Below the pieces are notes generated by a model. That model worked only from the letters and a program-made list of their open reading frames with translations, had not been told where the DNA came from and searched no databases. From a virus, in IMG/VR virus record IMGVR_UViG_3300045974_000156, positions 1 through 64,000 of that record: DNA of 64,000 nucleotides; one strand, written 5' to 3'. Shown piece by piece: positions 1 to 8,827 of the stretch (the first letter of the stretch is position 1; every line of letters starts with the position of its first letter). Made by a program: the position numbers and the translations under genes.

Positions 1-177
1 GTAGCAGGTATGGCTAAAAAGGCAGGACTACAGTCCCAGGGGGCACCAAACGTCCCAGTACCACCAAAGGCAGCAGGTTCCTCCGGTCAACCTAACGCAG
101 CATCGGTTCCGGCATCTCAGCCAGGACAAGCCAAGCCAAAACAAGCTCAACCGGGGCAGGCATCAGGTATAAAATAA
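1..177 (+). CDS. C-terminal end of an unknown Pro/Ala/Gln-rich protein (partial)
   Basis: The first 58 codons are open from the window edge to a TAA at 175-177, in frame 1. The visible tail is low in complexity and rich in Pro, Ala, Gln, Gly and Lys, which suggests a disordered C-terminus. It lies just upstream of the terminase promoter. The start and any folded domain lie outside the window, so no function can be given. The reading frame is convincing because it ends cleanly 60 bases before the next gene. Confidence 0.6.
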   Translation, partial: VAGMAKKAGLQSQGAPNVPVPPKAAGSSGQPNAASVPASQPGQAKPKQAQPGQASGIK

Positions 178-206
178 TTGATTTTATAGGCTGAGTAGTT
201 TATATT
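178..206 (+). promoter_or_regulatory. sigma70-like promoter for the terminase operon
   Basis: TTGATT at 178-183 and TATATT at 201-206 are separated by exactly 17 bases, directly after the stop of the upstream gene. The predicted transcript would start about 25 bases before the ATG at 238. This is a motif-based call only. Confidence 0.5.
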
Positions 207-237
207 CGTGAACAAGTGAGTTACGAACAGGATAACT

Positions 238-1017
238 ATGTCCGATGATGATAAGCAGAACCCCAAGTCCAAATCTAAACAGCCTTATAAATTACCAGGC
301 GGTGTAGGGTTCCATAGAGTAAAGAACTTAAAATGCTTCCCAGAAGTTAGGGAGCGTCTTGCTGATGGATGGTCTCTAGGCAATATAGCTGATTTAATTC
401 AAAAAGAGCACGATGAATATACTGATATAACAAAGCAGTCACTAGTCTCTATATTACACAGATATAGGAAGTCTATACCTCCAGGGGAACTAGCCCGAAA
501 AGCTATGCCCGCTGCTATACAAAACGCAGTTTTGGAAGTATCTGAGAGTCTTGATGAGATCAAAGCATTAAAAGATCTATACGACCTTCAGATAGAGCGC
601 ATCAAGATAGACTTCGGAACAGAAAAGAAAATAGGTAAGCTATTAGGCTCCCTGACACAAGACATTAGGACCCTGCGTGAGATAGTAGAGTCTAGTGCCA
701 AGCTTAAGTCTGACAAGGGGCTCATACCTAAGAATCTAGGCACGATGACCCACGAGATCCAAGGCGGCATTATGCACGCAGACGTATCTAATGTAGTCAC
801 ATCAAAGGTCTTGGAAGACCCCCAGAGTCGCAGCAAGGTTCTGAGCCTGATGCAAAAATTCATGAATCAGTCTAGCAAGATTGACATGGATGAAGTTAAT
901 AAAGCCATGACTCAGCTTCCCCAAGAAGCCAGCAAACAAATAGTAGATCTGGATAATATGGATGCAGAAGAATTGCTTAAGGAAACAGAACAAGAAGACA
1001 AGTCGGACGAATCCTAA
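238..1017 (+). CDS. probable small terminase subunit / DNA-binding packaging protein
   Basis: A 259-residue protein directly upstream of the large terminase, overlapping it by one base (TAATG). This is the usual place for a small terminase subunit. The N-terminus is charged and basic. Residues ~45-80 (around SLGNIADLI and SLVSILHRY) look like a helix-turn-helix DNA-binding segment. The middle (~100-150) is helical and could form the oligomerisation region, and the last 30 residues are very acidic. An AGGA-type ribosome site precedes the ATG. The assignment rests on position, size and the HTH-like segment; no diagnostic motif proves it. An unrelated regulator is possible but less likely. Confidence 0.55.
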   Translation: MSDDDKQNPKSKSKQPYKLPGGVGFHRVKNLKCFPEVRERLADGWSLGNIADLIQKEHDEYTDITKQSLVSILHRYRKSIPPGELARKAMPAAIQNAVLEVSESLDEIKALKDLYDLQIERIKIDFGTEKKIGKLLGSLTQDIRTLREIVESSAKLKSDKGLIPKNLGTMTHEIQGGIMHADVSNVVTSKVLEDPQSRSKVLSLMQKFMNQSSKIDMDEVNKAMTQLPQEASKQIVDLDNMDAEELLKETEQEDKSDES

Positions 1018-3041
1018 TGGCTGTTTCGTATAATAACGGAAGATATCGCAGCGAGATATCTCAAGAAGAAATAGCCAAGGATCTAGCTACCGAGATGGCT
1101 AGGTTGTCCCCGGTAGAGCGGTCTGCATTTGAACAAATAATGAAAGAGATGCAACAGAGCAGCAAGAGCAAGACACTTCAGACACTATTTAATTTAGAGT
1201 ACAAGTCACCACCAGTAGATCTCAGAACCTTCGTATATGATCCCGAGTATCTTGGCGAGACTTGCGATGTTTTATATCCTAAATTATTCAATGACTTACA
1301 TGAATTATTTGGTGGCGCATATCAAGAATGTATTTTAAGTGGCTCGATCGGATGGGGTAAAAGCTATCTTGCAAGTATAGGTATTTGCTACATTATTTAT
1401 CTTATTTCTTTACTTAGGGACCCTCAGAAGTCTCTCGGACTAAGCTCTGGATCTACCATAGACATCGTTGTTTTCTCCACCACAGAAGAACTAGCCCGCA
1501 AGGTCGCGTTCGACAATATTGTTAGTAAGATAAATGCTAGCCCTTATTTCGCAAAGAACTTCCCGTATAGGGAAACCAAGAAAGAACTTACCTTCCCTAA
1601 TAACGTCCGGGTAGCCCCAAGATCTACCAACGGAGAGTCAGCCCTCGGTCTAAACGTCTATGCGTTCTTCTTAGACGAAGCTGACTTCATGGGGCAGAAG
1701 AAAACTAAGAATACAGTTAACGGTGACGTAGATAAGGCAGAATCGATTTACAATATTATTAAGCGCCGTATGAAGTCTCGGTTCCAGAGGCAGGGTAAGT
1801 TACCCGGCATGATGTTCGTGGTTTCTTCTAAGAATACTTCAGATTCGTTTAGTGCCAGACTTATAAAACAATCAATGAATGACACTACTGTCTTTGTAAG
1901 AGATTATGCCACATGGGACGTAAAGCCTGAGCATTATTTTAGTTCTGGATGGTTTCATGTATTAGTAGGGAATGAACAGATAGAGTCCAAGATATTATCA
2001 AAAGAAGAAGCTGAACAATATTTAAAAGAAGGTGCGCCTGAAGGTTGTGTTTTTATAAAAGTTCCAGAAGATTTTAGGGCTGACTTCGTAAGAGACCTTG
2101 AGGGCAGTTGCAAAGATCTGGCCGGGATAGCAGTTATATCAGTTAGTCCATTTATACAAAAAAGAGATACCATAATTAAGGCTGTAAATTTAGGCAAACA
2201 GATGTATGGACCCAGCTTCACGCACCCATTTACGTCTATATCCTTTGAATCAGGCAGTAACGATAGAATAATATGGGATAGACTAGTAACACATGCCAGC
2301 CCTAGAGACTTTCTAGGTAGAGTAGGTCAGGTTTGGCAGCCCATCAGGAATCCCGGTGCGACTAGAAATATACATATAGATCCGTCTTTCACGAACGACT
2401 GTACCGGGTTCTGCATGGCTCATGTTAGTGGATATAAAAATGTCATAAGACGGGCTGGTGACGGTACAGAGTACAGGGAGCGAGCACCTGTCTATGTAGT
2501 AGACTTAGTATTACAGATAACACCACCCACGGGTGGCGAGATCATGATGGGCGATGTGCGCCAGTTCGTATATGACCTATCTGACCATGGGTTTATCATT
2601 GGTCAGATAACGTCAGATACCTATCAATCTAGGGATGGGCTTCAGATCTTATCTCAAAAAGGGTATAGCGCCAGCACCCTATCAGTAGATAAGACGACGG
2701 ATCCTTATGATAATCTAAAACTAGCCCTGTATGAAGAACGACTGCTCATGTACGACTATCAGCCTCTTAAAGATGAATTAATTGCTCTACAGAGAGATGT
2801 CGTTAAACGCAAGATTGACCACCCACCTAACGGTTCAAAAGATCTTGGTGATGCCTTGGCTGGTTGTCTATTTTCTCTTTCCCAGGTCTCGATAGCTGAT
2901 CCACTACCCATTCTAAAGTCCAGCACATCAACCGGACCTATGGTATCCGAATACGGAGCCCCGCTCTCGGAGGATAACAACTGGCATGATGTCATGCCTG
3001 CAATCTTTATAGGTGGTCGAGGCTTTGGTGAAGAAGAGTAA
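1017..3041 (+). CDS. terL: large terminase subunit (ATPase-nuclease packaging motor)
   Basis: This 674-residue protein pumps phage DNA into the prohead and cuts concatemers. The ATPase domain shows a Walker A motif GSIGWGKS at residues 109-116 and a Walker B motif FFLDEAD at 217-223. The C-terminal RNase H-like nuclease has acidic candidates at D455 (HIDPSF), D534 (TSDTY) and D609/D612 (KDLGDALAG), spaced as in TerL nucleases. Its length is slightly above the usual 500-620. It begins inside the stop codon of the preceding gene and is followed 42 bases later by the portal gene. Together the motifs and order make the identification firm. Confidence 0.95.
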   Translation: MAVSYNNGRYRSEISQEEIAKDLATEMARLSPVERSAFEQIMKEMQQSSKSKTLQTLFNLEYKSPPVDLRTFVYDPEYLGETCDVLYPKLFNDLHELFGGAYQECILSGSIGWGKSYLASIGICYIIYLISLLRDPQKSLGLSSGSTIDIVVFSTTEELARKVAFDNIVSKINASPYFAKNFPYRETKKELTFPNNVRVAPRSTNGESALGLNVYAFFLDEADFMGQKKTKNTVNGDVDKAESIYNIIKRRMKSRFQRQGKLPGMMFVVSSKNTSDSFSARLIKQSMNDTTVFVRDYATWDVKPEHYFSSGWFHVLVGNEQIESKILSKEEAEQYLKEGAPEGCVFIKVPEDFRADFVRDLEGSCKDLAGIAVISVSPFIQKRDTIIKAVNLGKQMYGPSFTHPFTSISFESGSNDRIIWDRLVTHASPRDFLGRVGQVWQPIRNPGATRNIHIDPSFTNDCTGFCMAHVSGYKNVIRRAGDGTEYRERAPVYVVDLVLQITPPTGGEIMMGDVRQFVYDLSDHGFIIGQITSDTYQSRDGLQILSQKGYSASTLSVDKTTDPYDNLKLALYEERLLMYDYQPLKDELIALQRDVVKRKIDHPPNGSKDLGDALAGCLFSLSQVSIADPLPILKSSTSTGPMVSEYGAPLSEDNNWHDVMPAIFIGGRGFGEEE

Positions 3042-3083
3042 ATATGCTAGAATGTTCTGAAATATCCCTCCCGGGAGCATAAT

Positions 3084-4910
3084 TTGGGCTTTATAAACAG
3101 GCTTGCTGGTCCTCTCCGGAGGGCCTTTTCATATAACAAGGACCAGCAGAATTCAATTCTAGCAAAGGGATCCCTATACCCACCGAATTTACCCGGAGGC
3201 ATACTTTCGGGTTACGACGGGCAAGGTATTACAGATAGTCTCAGATTAGATTATGATCTTCTTAGTGCTTATGCCGATTATGAGGGCATGGACAACTATG
3301 ATTTGATTTCCAGCGCCTTAGATATTCTAGCCAACGATGTCACGCAGCTAGATTATTCCAACGGAAAGTGCATGTGGACTACTTCCAAGGACGAGAATAT
3401 CAAGATTGTCCTAGACGACCTGTGGCACAAGACTCTCAGGATCGAAGAAGAGGCGTGGGAAATAGCCCGCACAATGGTAAAAATGGGGAATAATTACGAG
3501 GAGATTCTAGTTAATGACAAGGGCGTTTGTGGACTTAATTTCCTAGATCCAAAAACAATCAGGAGAATAGAAGGACCCTACGGTAACTTAGTAGGATTTG
3601 TTCAGGATTTCTCAGGAAAGACCGGATATACACCAGAAGAATACGAACGTGTATTACAAGCCAGTAGGGGCAGAGATAAGACCAGCAAATTTGAGATGAA
3701 CATGGCTATTACTGCTCTGGAACCCTGGGAAGTTACACATTTTAGGCTCAGGAGTAAAAATAGAAGATCTGCTTACGGTGTGAGCCAGATGGATGGAGCC
3801 CGGTGGGTCTGGAAGCGCCTGATGCTCTTAGAAGATGCCGCTACTGTATTCAGGGTCCAACGCGCTCCAGAACGTTATGCCTTCTATGTAGATGTCGGAG
3901 ACTTGCCCGCCAAGGAAGCACTTGCTTACCTGAATCAAGTCAGGTCGATGCACAAGAAAAAGAAGATGATAGATCCCCAGACAGGAAAGATGTCTCTCAG
4001 ATGGGAAGCTATATCTCCAGAAGAAGACATGTATATCCCGGTTCGCAAGGGAGTTCAGGGAGCCAGAGTAGAAGTTTTGCAAAGTCCCGCATGGCAATCG
4101 ACGGAAGACTTGAACTATTTTCAGGATAAATTATTCGGAGCCATGAAGGTTCCCAAGAGCTATCTAGCTCACGAAGCAGGCGTAGCCAAGGCAAGCCTAA
4201 GCAGCCAGGATGTAAATTTTGCAAAGACAGTTCTGCGTATCCAGCGTGAAATGAAAAACGGCTTTAAGAAAGTAGCTCGCACACATTTGGCAGCCCTAGG
4301 TATAGATCCATACGATGTTGATTACGACCTGAAGATGACAGTACCTTCTGCCATATTCGAGCTAGCCCAGCAAGAAGTCAGGGTAGCTCGCGCAGATCTG
4401 GCAAATAGGATGAAGGCAGACGTTTCACAATACTGGCTACTCTCTAACGTCTATAGTCTTAGTGATGATGAGATTAAAAATATATTCTTGCAGCAAAAAG
4501 AAGACATAGAGCGTCAAGCCAAGAACCAAGCCGCTGCCCAGTCAGCCATGGCACCTCCCGGCGGCGGAATGCCGATGGGACCCCCGGGTGGCGCACCCGG
4601 AATGCCGATGGGAGCCTCAGGAGCCCCAATGGGACCGCCGCCCGGAGCAGGACAGCCCCAAGCCCCAGTATCACCAGAACAAGCGGCTCAGATGCCCCCA
4701 GCGGCTCAAGAGAGCCTTCGACTCACAGGTCTACGAACACCGGGTTATGGGCGTATGACAGAGCAGCAGTTATTTGCAGGAAACAGAGAACATGAGAAAC
4801 GCTTAGAGGATAAATTTGATAAAATGCTACAGTCTGATAAGCTGACTCAACACAGGTTAATGGAAATCGGACAATTACTTGGCGAGCTTAGATCCGCCAG
4901 CAAACGTTAA
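3084..4910 (+). CDS. portal protein (T4 gp20-like)
   Basis: This 608-residue protein should form the dodecameric portal ring at the DNA-entry vertex. The body matches gp20-type portals, including the segment around FLDPKTIRRIEGPYG, a Trp-rich stretch near EPWEVTHFRL, and the basic RVQRAPERYAFYVDVG region. Residues ~475-545 are low-complexity Met/Pro/Gly/Gln repeats, and the C-terminus is charged and helical. The start is a TTG at 3084 preceded by GGGAG at 3073-3077. No closer ATG is in frame. It sits between the large terminase and the scaffold/protease genes, as expected. The GGGAG lies in a 10-base palindrome (3068-3077) that could affect initiation. Confidence 0.88.
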   Translation: MGFINRLAGPLRRAFSYNKDQQNSILAKGSLYPPNLPGGILSGYDGQGITDSLRLDYDLLSAYADYEGMDNYDLISSALDILANDVTQLDYSNGKCMWTTSKDENIKIVLDDLWHKTLRIEEEAWEIARTMVKMGNNYEEILVNDKGVCGLNFLDPKTIRRIEGPYGNLVGFVQDFSGKTGYTPEEYERVLQASRGRDKTSKFEMNMAITALEPWEVTHFRLRSKNRRSAYGVSQMDGARWVWKRLMLLEDAATVFRVQRAPERYAFYVDVGDLPAKEALAYLNQVRSMHKKKKMIDPQTGKMSLRWEAISPEEDMYIPVRKGVQGARVEVLQSPAWQSTEDLNYFQDKLFGAMKVPKSYLAHEAGVAKASLSSQDVNFAKTVLRIQREMKNGFKKVARTHLAALGIDPYDVDYDLKMTVPSAIFELAQQEVRVARADLANRMKADVSQYWLLSNVYSLSDDEIKNIFLQQKEDIERQAKNQAAAQSAMAPPGGGMPMGPPGGAPGMPMGASGAPMGPPPGAGQPQAPVSPEQAAQMPPAAQESLRLTGLRTPGYGRMTEQQLFAGNREHEKRLEDKFDKMLQSDKLTQHRLMEIGQLLGELRSASKR

Positions 4911-4919
4911 GGAGTAGTC

Positions 4920-5789
4920 ATGGCAGACATGATCGTATCACCATCACTCTTGGAACCCTTAGTAAAGGGCTCTTATGAGCAGCTTTCTGGAAAAATAAAC
5001 GAGGCTGTAAGCAGAGATAGTGAGAATATCTTTGGTACCGGAACCGAAAAAGTAAGAATAATAGGCACTTTCAAGAATCATGTCATAGTAGTCAACGAAC
5101 ACGCAAAATTTGCAAAGGTCATGTTTGAGCAGACGGACACAGACCAGATAGTCATAACCGGTTTTAATAAACTAGATATCCCTGTAGTTGAATCCGGAGA
5201 TAAGCTGGTAGAAGCTAATTCAGGTCTAGCCAGTAAAGCAATAATGGAAGGCAGCACCGACCTAGCCAGATCCTTGATTCATGACATGATGCGTATGTCC
5301 TCAGGGGATAGAGATCAGGCTAGCAAGATCAAAGTAAACATGTACATGAACGATCTACCCTCAATTTCAGAAACACTAGATACGGTTCAGAAGATGGGGT
5401 TTGAATCGTATAAGAATGAGTACGAAGGCAAGTACACCAGTTTAGTATTAGATCCAGCTTATGCTATGGATCATAGGGTCGGTGAGGCGGTTACTCAGAA
5501 TCTAAACAATCTTCTAAATAATTATTACGAGATGTCTGAGCAAACCCTAGCACTTGTTGCAAAAATGACCAAAGTGACCGAAAATGACCCTACCAATGCT
5601 GAATTGAAGACTTTTATGGAATCCTTTGCAGATGATGTCTCAAAATCACATAGCGCCATGGCTACCTCTATGGCAGACGTTAGATCAATTCAGGCTCTTG
5701 GTATGTTATATGATGTCTCTGCGGAAAGATTCCAGAAGCAAGCGCACGTATTTAGACAACTTTCAAATGCCGTAGGAACTATAACCTAA
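4920..5789 (+). CDS. uncharacterised head-region protein
   Basis: A 289-residue protein starting 10 bases after the portal stop, with a GGAG site. I do not recognise a family. The first ~95 residues look mixed alpha/beta (around VRIIGTFKNHVIVVNEH and QIVITGFNKLDIPVV). The rest looks helical. There is no signal peptide, membrane segment or catalytic motif that I can see. Its position between portal and protease-scaffold suggests a role in prohead assembly or a minor virion component. That is inference from context only. Confidence 0.7.
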   Translation: MADMIVSPSLLEPLVKGSYEQLSGKINEAVSRDSENIFGTGTEKVRIIGTFKNHVIVVNEHAKFAKVMFEQTDTDQIVITGFNKLDIPVVESGDKLVEANSGLASKAIMEGSTDLARSLIHDMMRMSSGDRDQASKIKVNMYMNDLPSISETLDTVQKMGFESYKNEYEGKYTSLVLDPAYAMDHRVGEAVTQNLNNLLNNYYEMSEQTLALVAKMTKVTENDPTNAELKTFMESFADDVSKSHSAMATSMADVRSIQALGMLYDVSAERFQKQAHVFRQLSNAVGTIT

Positions 5790-5806
5790 GGCAAGGAGCA
5801 TTAAAA

Positions 5807-6682
5807 ATGGCACGCAAACCCTTTAGAGTAACAGCATTGCACGAAGACCTCCTCAAAATAGGTCTAATTTCCGAGGAAGACGCTCACGCCGCCGAAGCTG
5901 AAGCCCAGGCTGCTGAACAAGAAGCCGAAGAAGTTAAGGACTTGGACGACAAGTTAGCCCACGAAGGCGACGAAATCGAGCACCAGGGCGAGGAAGACCA
6001 CAACCCAGAAGAGGAAGAAGAAGGACACAAGGTAGAAACAGAAGCCGAGGAAGCCGAGGAGCACGCTCGCAAATTAGAGCAGAAGGTAGCCGAACTAGAG
6101 AAGAAGCTAGCCTCCCTAGAGATGCACCACGATTCTAATTCACCACCCCCTGAAAATAAGAACCCAATGCACGTTCAAAAGCCTGCGGGCGCTGCACTAG
6201 GTATGCTAGGACAGCAGGAGAGCGCCGCACAGCGCATCAGCAATATGCTGGAGTCCTCAAAGCAGACTCTAGCCGAGTCCGATCAGGTTACCGCAGCAGA
6301 CGCCATCAAGGGCTTTGCACAGATCAGCCTAGTTGCTGATAAGCTAGCCGAGCGTCTTGCCGAAGTTGCCGTACAGCTACAGTCAGAGGAACTCGCCCAG
6401 TTCAGCGATGCCTATGACCAGCTAGCCGAAGAAGCTGCCGAGTCAGCCGAAACCCTACTTCACCTATCAGAGTCAGACGAAGACCTAAACGGCTCTGCAA
6501 TCGAAGAGGATTTCACCAGCATGACCAGCGCCCTCGTTGAAGGTCTAGAGATTTATGCAGACCTAGTTGAAGAGGATGAGTCAGAAGAAGACGACAAGAA
6601 GTGCAAGGATTGCGGCAAGGATCCCTGCGAGTGCGAGAAGGAAGAAGAGAAGGAAGAGAAAAAGGAAGAATCAAAAAAATAA
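5807..6682 (+). CDS. acidic coiled-coil protein, possible prohead core/scaffold component
   Basis: A 291-residue, extremely acidic protein. Residues ~25-105 are almost continuous Glu/Ala/Asp coiled coil. Residues ~120-240 are helical and Ala/Glu/Ser-rich. The C-terminus has a Cys cluster (KCKDCGKDPCECE) followed by a Glu/Lys tail. Small acidic helical proteins between portal and protease fit the T4 prohead-core pattern (gp67/gp68), but I see no sequence match that proves this. The Cys cluster could bind a metal. Start ATG at 5807 follows AAGGAG. It is separated from the protease gene by an unusually structured gap. Confidence 0.7.
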   Translation: MARKPFRVTALHEDLLKIGLISEEDAHAAEAEAQAAEQEAEEVKDLDDKLAHEGDEIEHQGEEDHNPEEEEEGHKVETEAEEAEEHARKLEQKVAELEKKLASLEMHHDSNSPPPENKNPMHVQKPAGAALGMLGQQESAAQRISNMLESSKQTLAESDQVTAADAIKGFAQISLVADKLAERLAEVAVQLQSEELAQFSDAYDQLAEEAAESAETLLHLSESDEDLNGSAIEEDFTSMTSALVEGLEIYADLVEEDESEEDDKKCKDCGKDPCECEKEEEKEEKKEESKK

Positions 6683-6960
6683 TTCTCCGGGAGGGTAGGG
6701 TTGCTAGGAACGTAGATCCGGCTACAGGTGGTCCTGAAACGGGCAAGACAAGGACCACTAGAGGTCGGGAATACAACTATCGTAGCAACCGACTTAAGAA
6801 AATCGGAATAACTAAAGATTTTCTTCACCCTTTTAGGTATTTACGAAGAAAGGCTGGCGGTAGGTTTCACAGGATACTCGATATGAAACCTAACCGCCTA
6901 CGCCGAGACATAAAATTGCTAGGCAGGACGCCATACAAGTGGCGAAAATTCTTAAGATAG
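6601..6960 (+). CDS. doubtful small basic protein overlapping a structured region
   Basis: An open frame of 119 codons begins at a GTG inside the previous gene and stops 17 bases before the protease gene. The product would be very rich in Arg and Lys, and its second half (around DFLHPFRYLRRK and TPYKWRKFLR) looks protein-like. Against it, the only early start is an internal GTG without a clear ribosome site. The same bases form many strong hairpins, so the open frame may be accidental. Either the gap encodes a small basic head protein or it is a non-coding RNA; I cannot decide from sequence alone. Confidence 0.25.
   Translation: MQGLRQGSLRVREGRREGREKGRIKKIILREGRVARNVDPATGGPETGKTRTTRGREYNYRSNRLKKIGITKDFLHPFRYLRRKAGGRFHRILDMKPNRLRRDIKLLGRTPYKWRKFLR
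6699..6944 (+). ncRNA. candidate structured RNA between head genes
   Basis: This gap holds an unusual density of perfect or near-perfect inverted repeats. GGTTGCTA 6699-6706 pairs with TAGCAACC 6783-6790. GTGGTCCT 6728-6735 pairs with AGGACCAC 6751-6758. CCGACTT 6789-6795 pairs with AAATCGG 6800-6806 with one mismatch. TTTCTTC 6820-6826 pairs with GAAGAAA 6845-6851. The 14-base arm 6856-6869 pairs with 6884-6898 with one bulged A. CGCCA 6929-6933 pairs with TGGCG 6940-6944. The stems nest as one closing helix with an internal hairpin followed by a row of hairpins. No tRNA or group I intron core motif was recognised. The alternative is a small coding region listed separately. Confidence 0.45.
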
Positions 6961-6976
6961 TAAAGGTGATAAACAA

Positions 6977-8824
6977 ATGACTACCAAGAAACCAACGCTC
7001 AAGCCGGTCGATCTAGCCGAGAATGAGATTATTCAGGGCAGGGATCTGACCGAAGTAATCAGCATAGGCGAATATAAGGTCATTCAGGAAGATACAGGAA
7101 TCGGCAAGCCCAAGAAGATCAAGCTTGAGGGTCATTTTGGTAATGTCGATATTCCTACCGCAAATGGTAGGAGTTATCCAAGGTCACTATGGGAGCGAGA
7201 GCTTGTTAAGCTAGCCCCGGTAGTTGAAAGCCGCTCCATGTACGGAGAGCTAGACCACCCCAGCGATGGCAGGACAATGCTCAGTCGTGCAAGTCACGTT
7301 ATCACTGGTCTAAAGATTGAGGGTCATCAGGTTATAGGTACTGCCGAGGTTTTGGGAACTACCGCAGGAAAGAATCTGGCAGCCCTGTTAGAAGGTGGTT
7401 GCAAAGTAGGTATCAGCAGCCGTGGATTCGGCAGCACCCGCCCCGGACCAAAGGGTGAGGACGTAGTTCAGGACGATTACAAGCTAGTTACTTTCGACCT
7501 AGTAGCAGACCCGGCAGCCGGAGCTTTCCCTGCCGTATTTATCGAGTCAAAGGGTAATAAGATCCCAGCACGCGCCCTCACGGCAGACCAACTAAAAGAT
7601 ATAAACCCATCTCTCTACCAGGAAATTCGTGAGTCTGTAAAGACAGAGCAGAAGGCACCACTGGAAGAGAGCGAAGATCTAAAGTCCAGATTATTGGATC
7701 AGGCTCGTGAAGCACTCAGGAGCGAATTCAGCCGCAGCATGGCGGTTCATATCGCAGAAGCAAAGGCTGATCTTCGTGAAGAAGTAAAGGCAGAACTCAT
7801 GGCAGACCCGACCGTAGCCGGTGCAGCCAAGGCTCTAGATAATATTAAGAAGGCTATCGCGCCGTTCATGACCAGCGGTTATGTCATGGAAGCCGCCCAG
7901 AGCCTCAAGTCTGGACGCCTGACTCTTGCCGAGAGCAAGAACCAGAAGATCATGGAAGACAAGCTAGCTCAGGCTAATAAGGAAATTGAAGACCTAACCG
8001 GCACTCTCCGCACAGTCGGATACAAGTACTACCTAGAAACTCTAGTTAACCAATACAACGACGCAGATGCCATCAGGAAGCTAGTTGGAGATGTTAGCAA
8101 GTTTGATACATCCGAAGAACTAAAAGCAGCCGTAGAGTCTGTTAAGCAGTCTCTTGATACTGAGAAATCCAAGTATGAGCAGGCTACCAAGAAATCAGAA
8201 AAGATCGTAGAGAGTGTTCAGAAAGAAAAGCAGGATAATCTATCCGGTGAACTAAAGGAATACCAGCGTAGAGAACAGTTAGCCATGAAGCGCCTGATGG
8301 AGATGGAGAACGAACTAAAGTCCCTGTCTAGCGAATTCCACAAGGCTCAGTCAATATCAGAGCAGGCTAACTCATCTGTACAGCAAGTAACCGAAGAGAA
8401 GGAAAAACTAAGCGCCAAGGTAGATCGCGCAGTACAGATCATAGAGTCATACGAACAGAAGATCGCAGCCTCTGAAACAGAAACCCAGAAGGTTAAGAAC
8501 GAGTCCGAAGCCCTCAAGTTAAAGCTCTACGCAGAGCAGAAGCTATCTAGACACCCGAAAGCTGGCAAGATCCGTGAAGTACTGGAAGCCTCTAATCCAC
8601 GCTCATCCAGAGACATAGACCAGATCGTTGATAAATTCCGTGAACCAGAAGTAGATTCTGATTTACTAGAAGATGTCAGAGCCAGAACAAAGATGATGTT
8701 GGGTCGCCCCGGTGGTCGTCAGAGCACCCCAATGGAAGAAGAAACAAGAGTAAACAGTAGACCAATCCCGGCAATCGGAATTACACCAAACGACTTCAAG
8801 AAACTAGCCGGTATCAAGGATTAA
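6977..8824 (+). CDS. prohead protease fused to a scaffold domain (T4 gp21-like N-terminus)
   Basis: A 615-residue fusion. Residues ~45-195 match phage T4 gp21-type prohead serine proteases. His94 lies in GELDHP and the Ser147/148 pair in GISSRGFGS, and the segment FDLVADPAAGA is typical. The enzyme should mature the prohead by cutting scaffold and capsid proteins after assembly. Residues ~200-560 are long charged helices with coiled-coil character, consistent with an internal scaffold. The C-terminal ~50 residues (SRPIPAIGITPNDFKKLAG) may anchor to the shell. T4 keeps protease (gene 21) and scaffold (gene 22) separate; here they are one chain. Start ATG follows AAAGGTG. Confidence 0.85.
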   Translation: MTTKKPTLKPVDLAENEIIQGRDLTEVISIGEYKVIQEDTGIGKPKKIKLEGHFGNVDIPTANGRSYPRSLWERELVKLAPVVESRSMYGELDHPSDGRTMLSRASHVITGLKIEGHQVIGTAEVLGTTAGKNLAALLEGGCKVGISSRGFGSTRPGPKGEDVVQDDYKLVTFDLVADPAAGAFPAVFIESKGNKIPARALTADQLKDINPSLYQEIRESVKTEQKAPLEESEDLKSRLLDQAREALRSEFSRSMAVHIAEAKADLREEVKAELMADPTVAGAAKALDNIKKAIAPFMTSGYVMEAAQSLKSGRLTLAESKNQKIMEDKLAQANKEIEDLTGTLRTVGYKYYLETLVNQYNDADAIRKLVGDVSKFDTSEELKAAVESVKQSLDTEKSKYEQATKKSEKIVESVQKEKQDNLSGELKEYQRREQLAMKRLMEMENELKSLSSEFHKAQSISEQANSSVQQVTEEKEKLSAKVDRAVQIIESYEQKIAASETETQKVKNESEALKLKLYAEQKLSRHPKAGKIREVLEASNPRSSRDIDQIVDKFREPEVDSDLLEDVRARTKMMLGRPGGRQSTPMEEETRVNSRPIPAIGITPNDFKKLAGIKD

Positions 8825-8827
8825 TAA

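Noticed and set aside
6699-6960. Group I intron reading of the structured gap
   Set aside because: ACTATC/GATAGT pairing (6777-6782 with 6955-6960) recalls a P7 helix, but the rest of the conserved core was not found and the region does not interrupt a gene.
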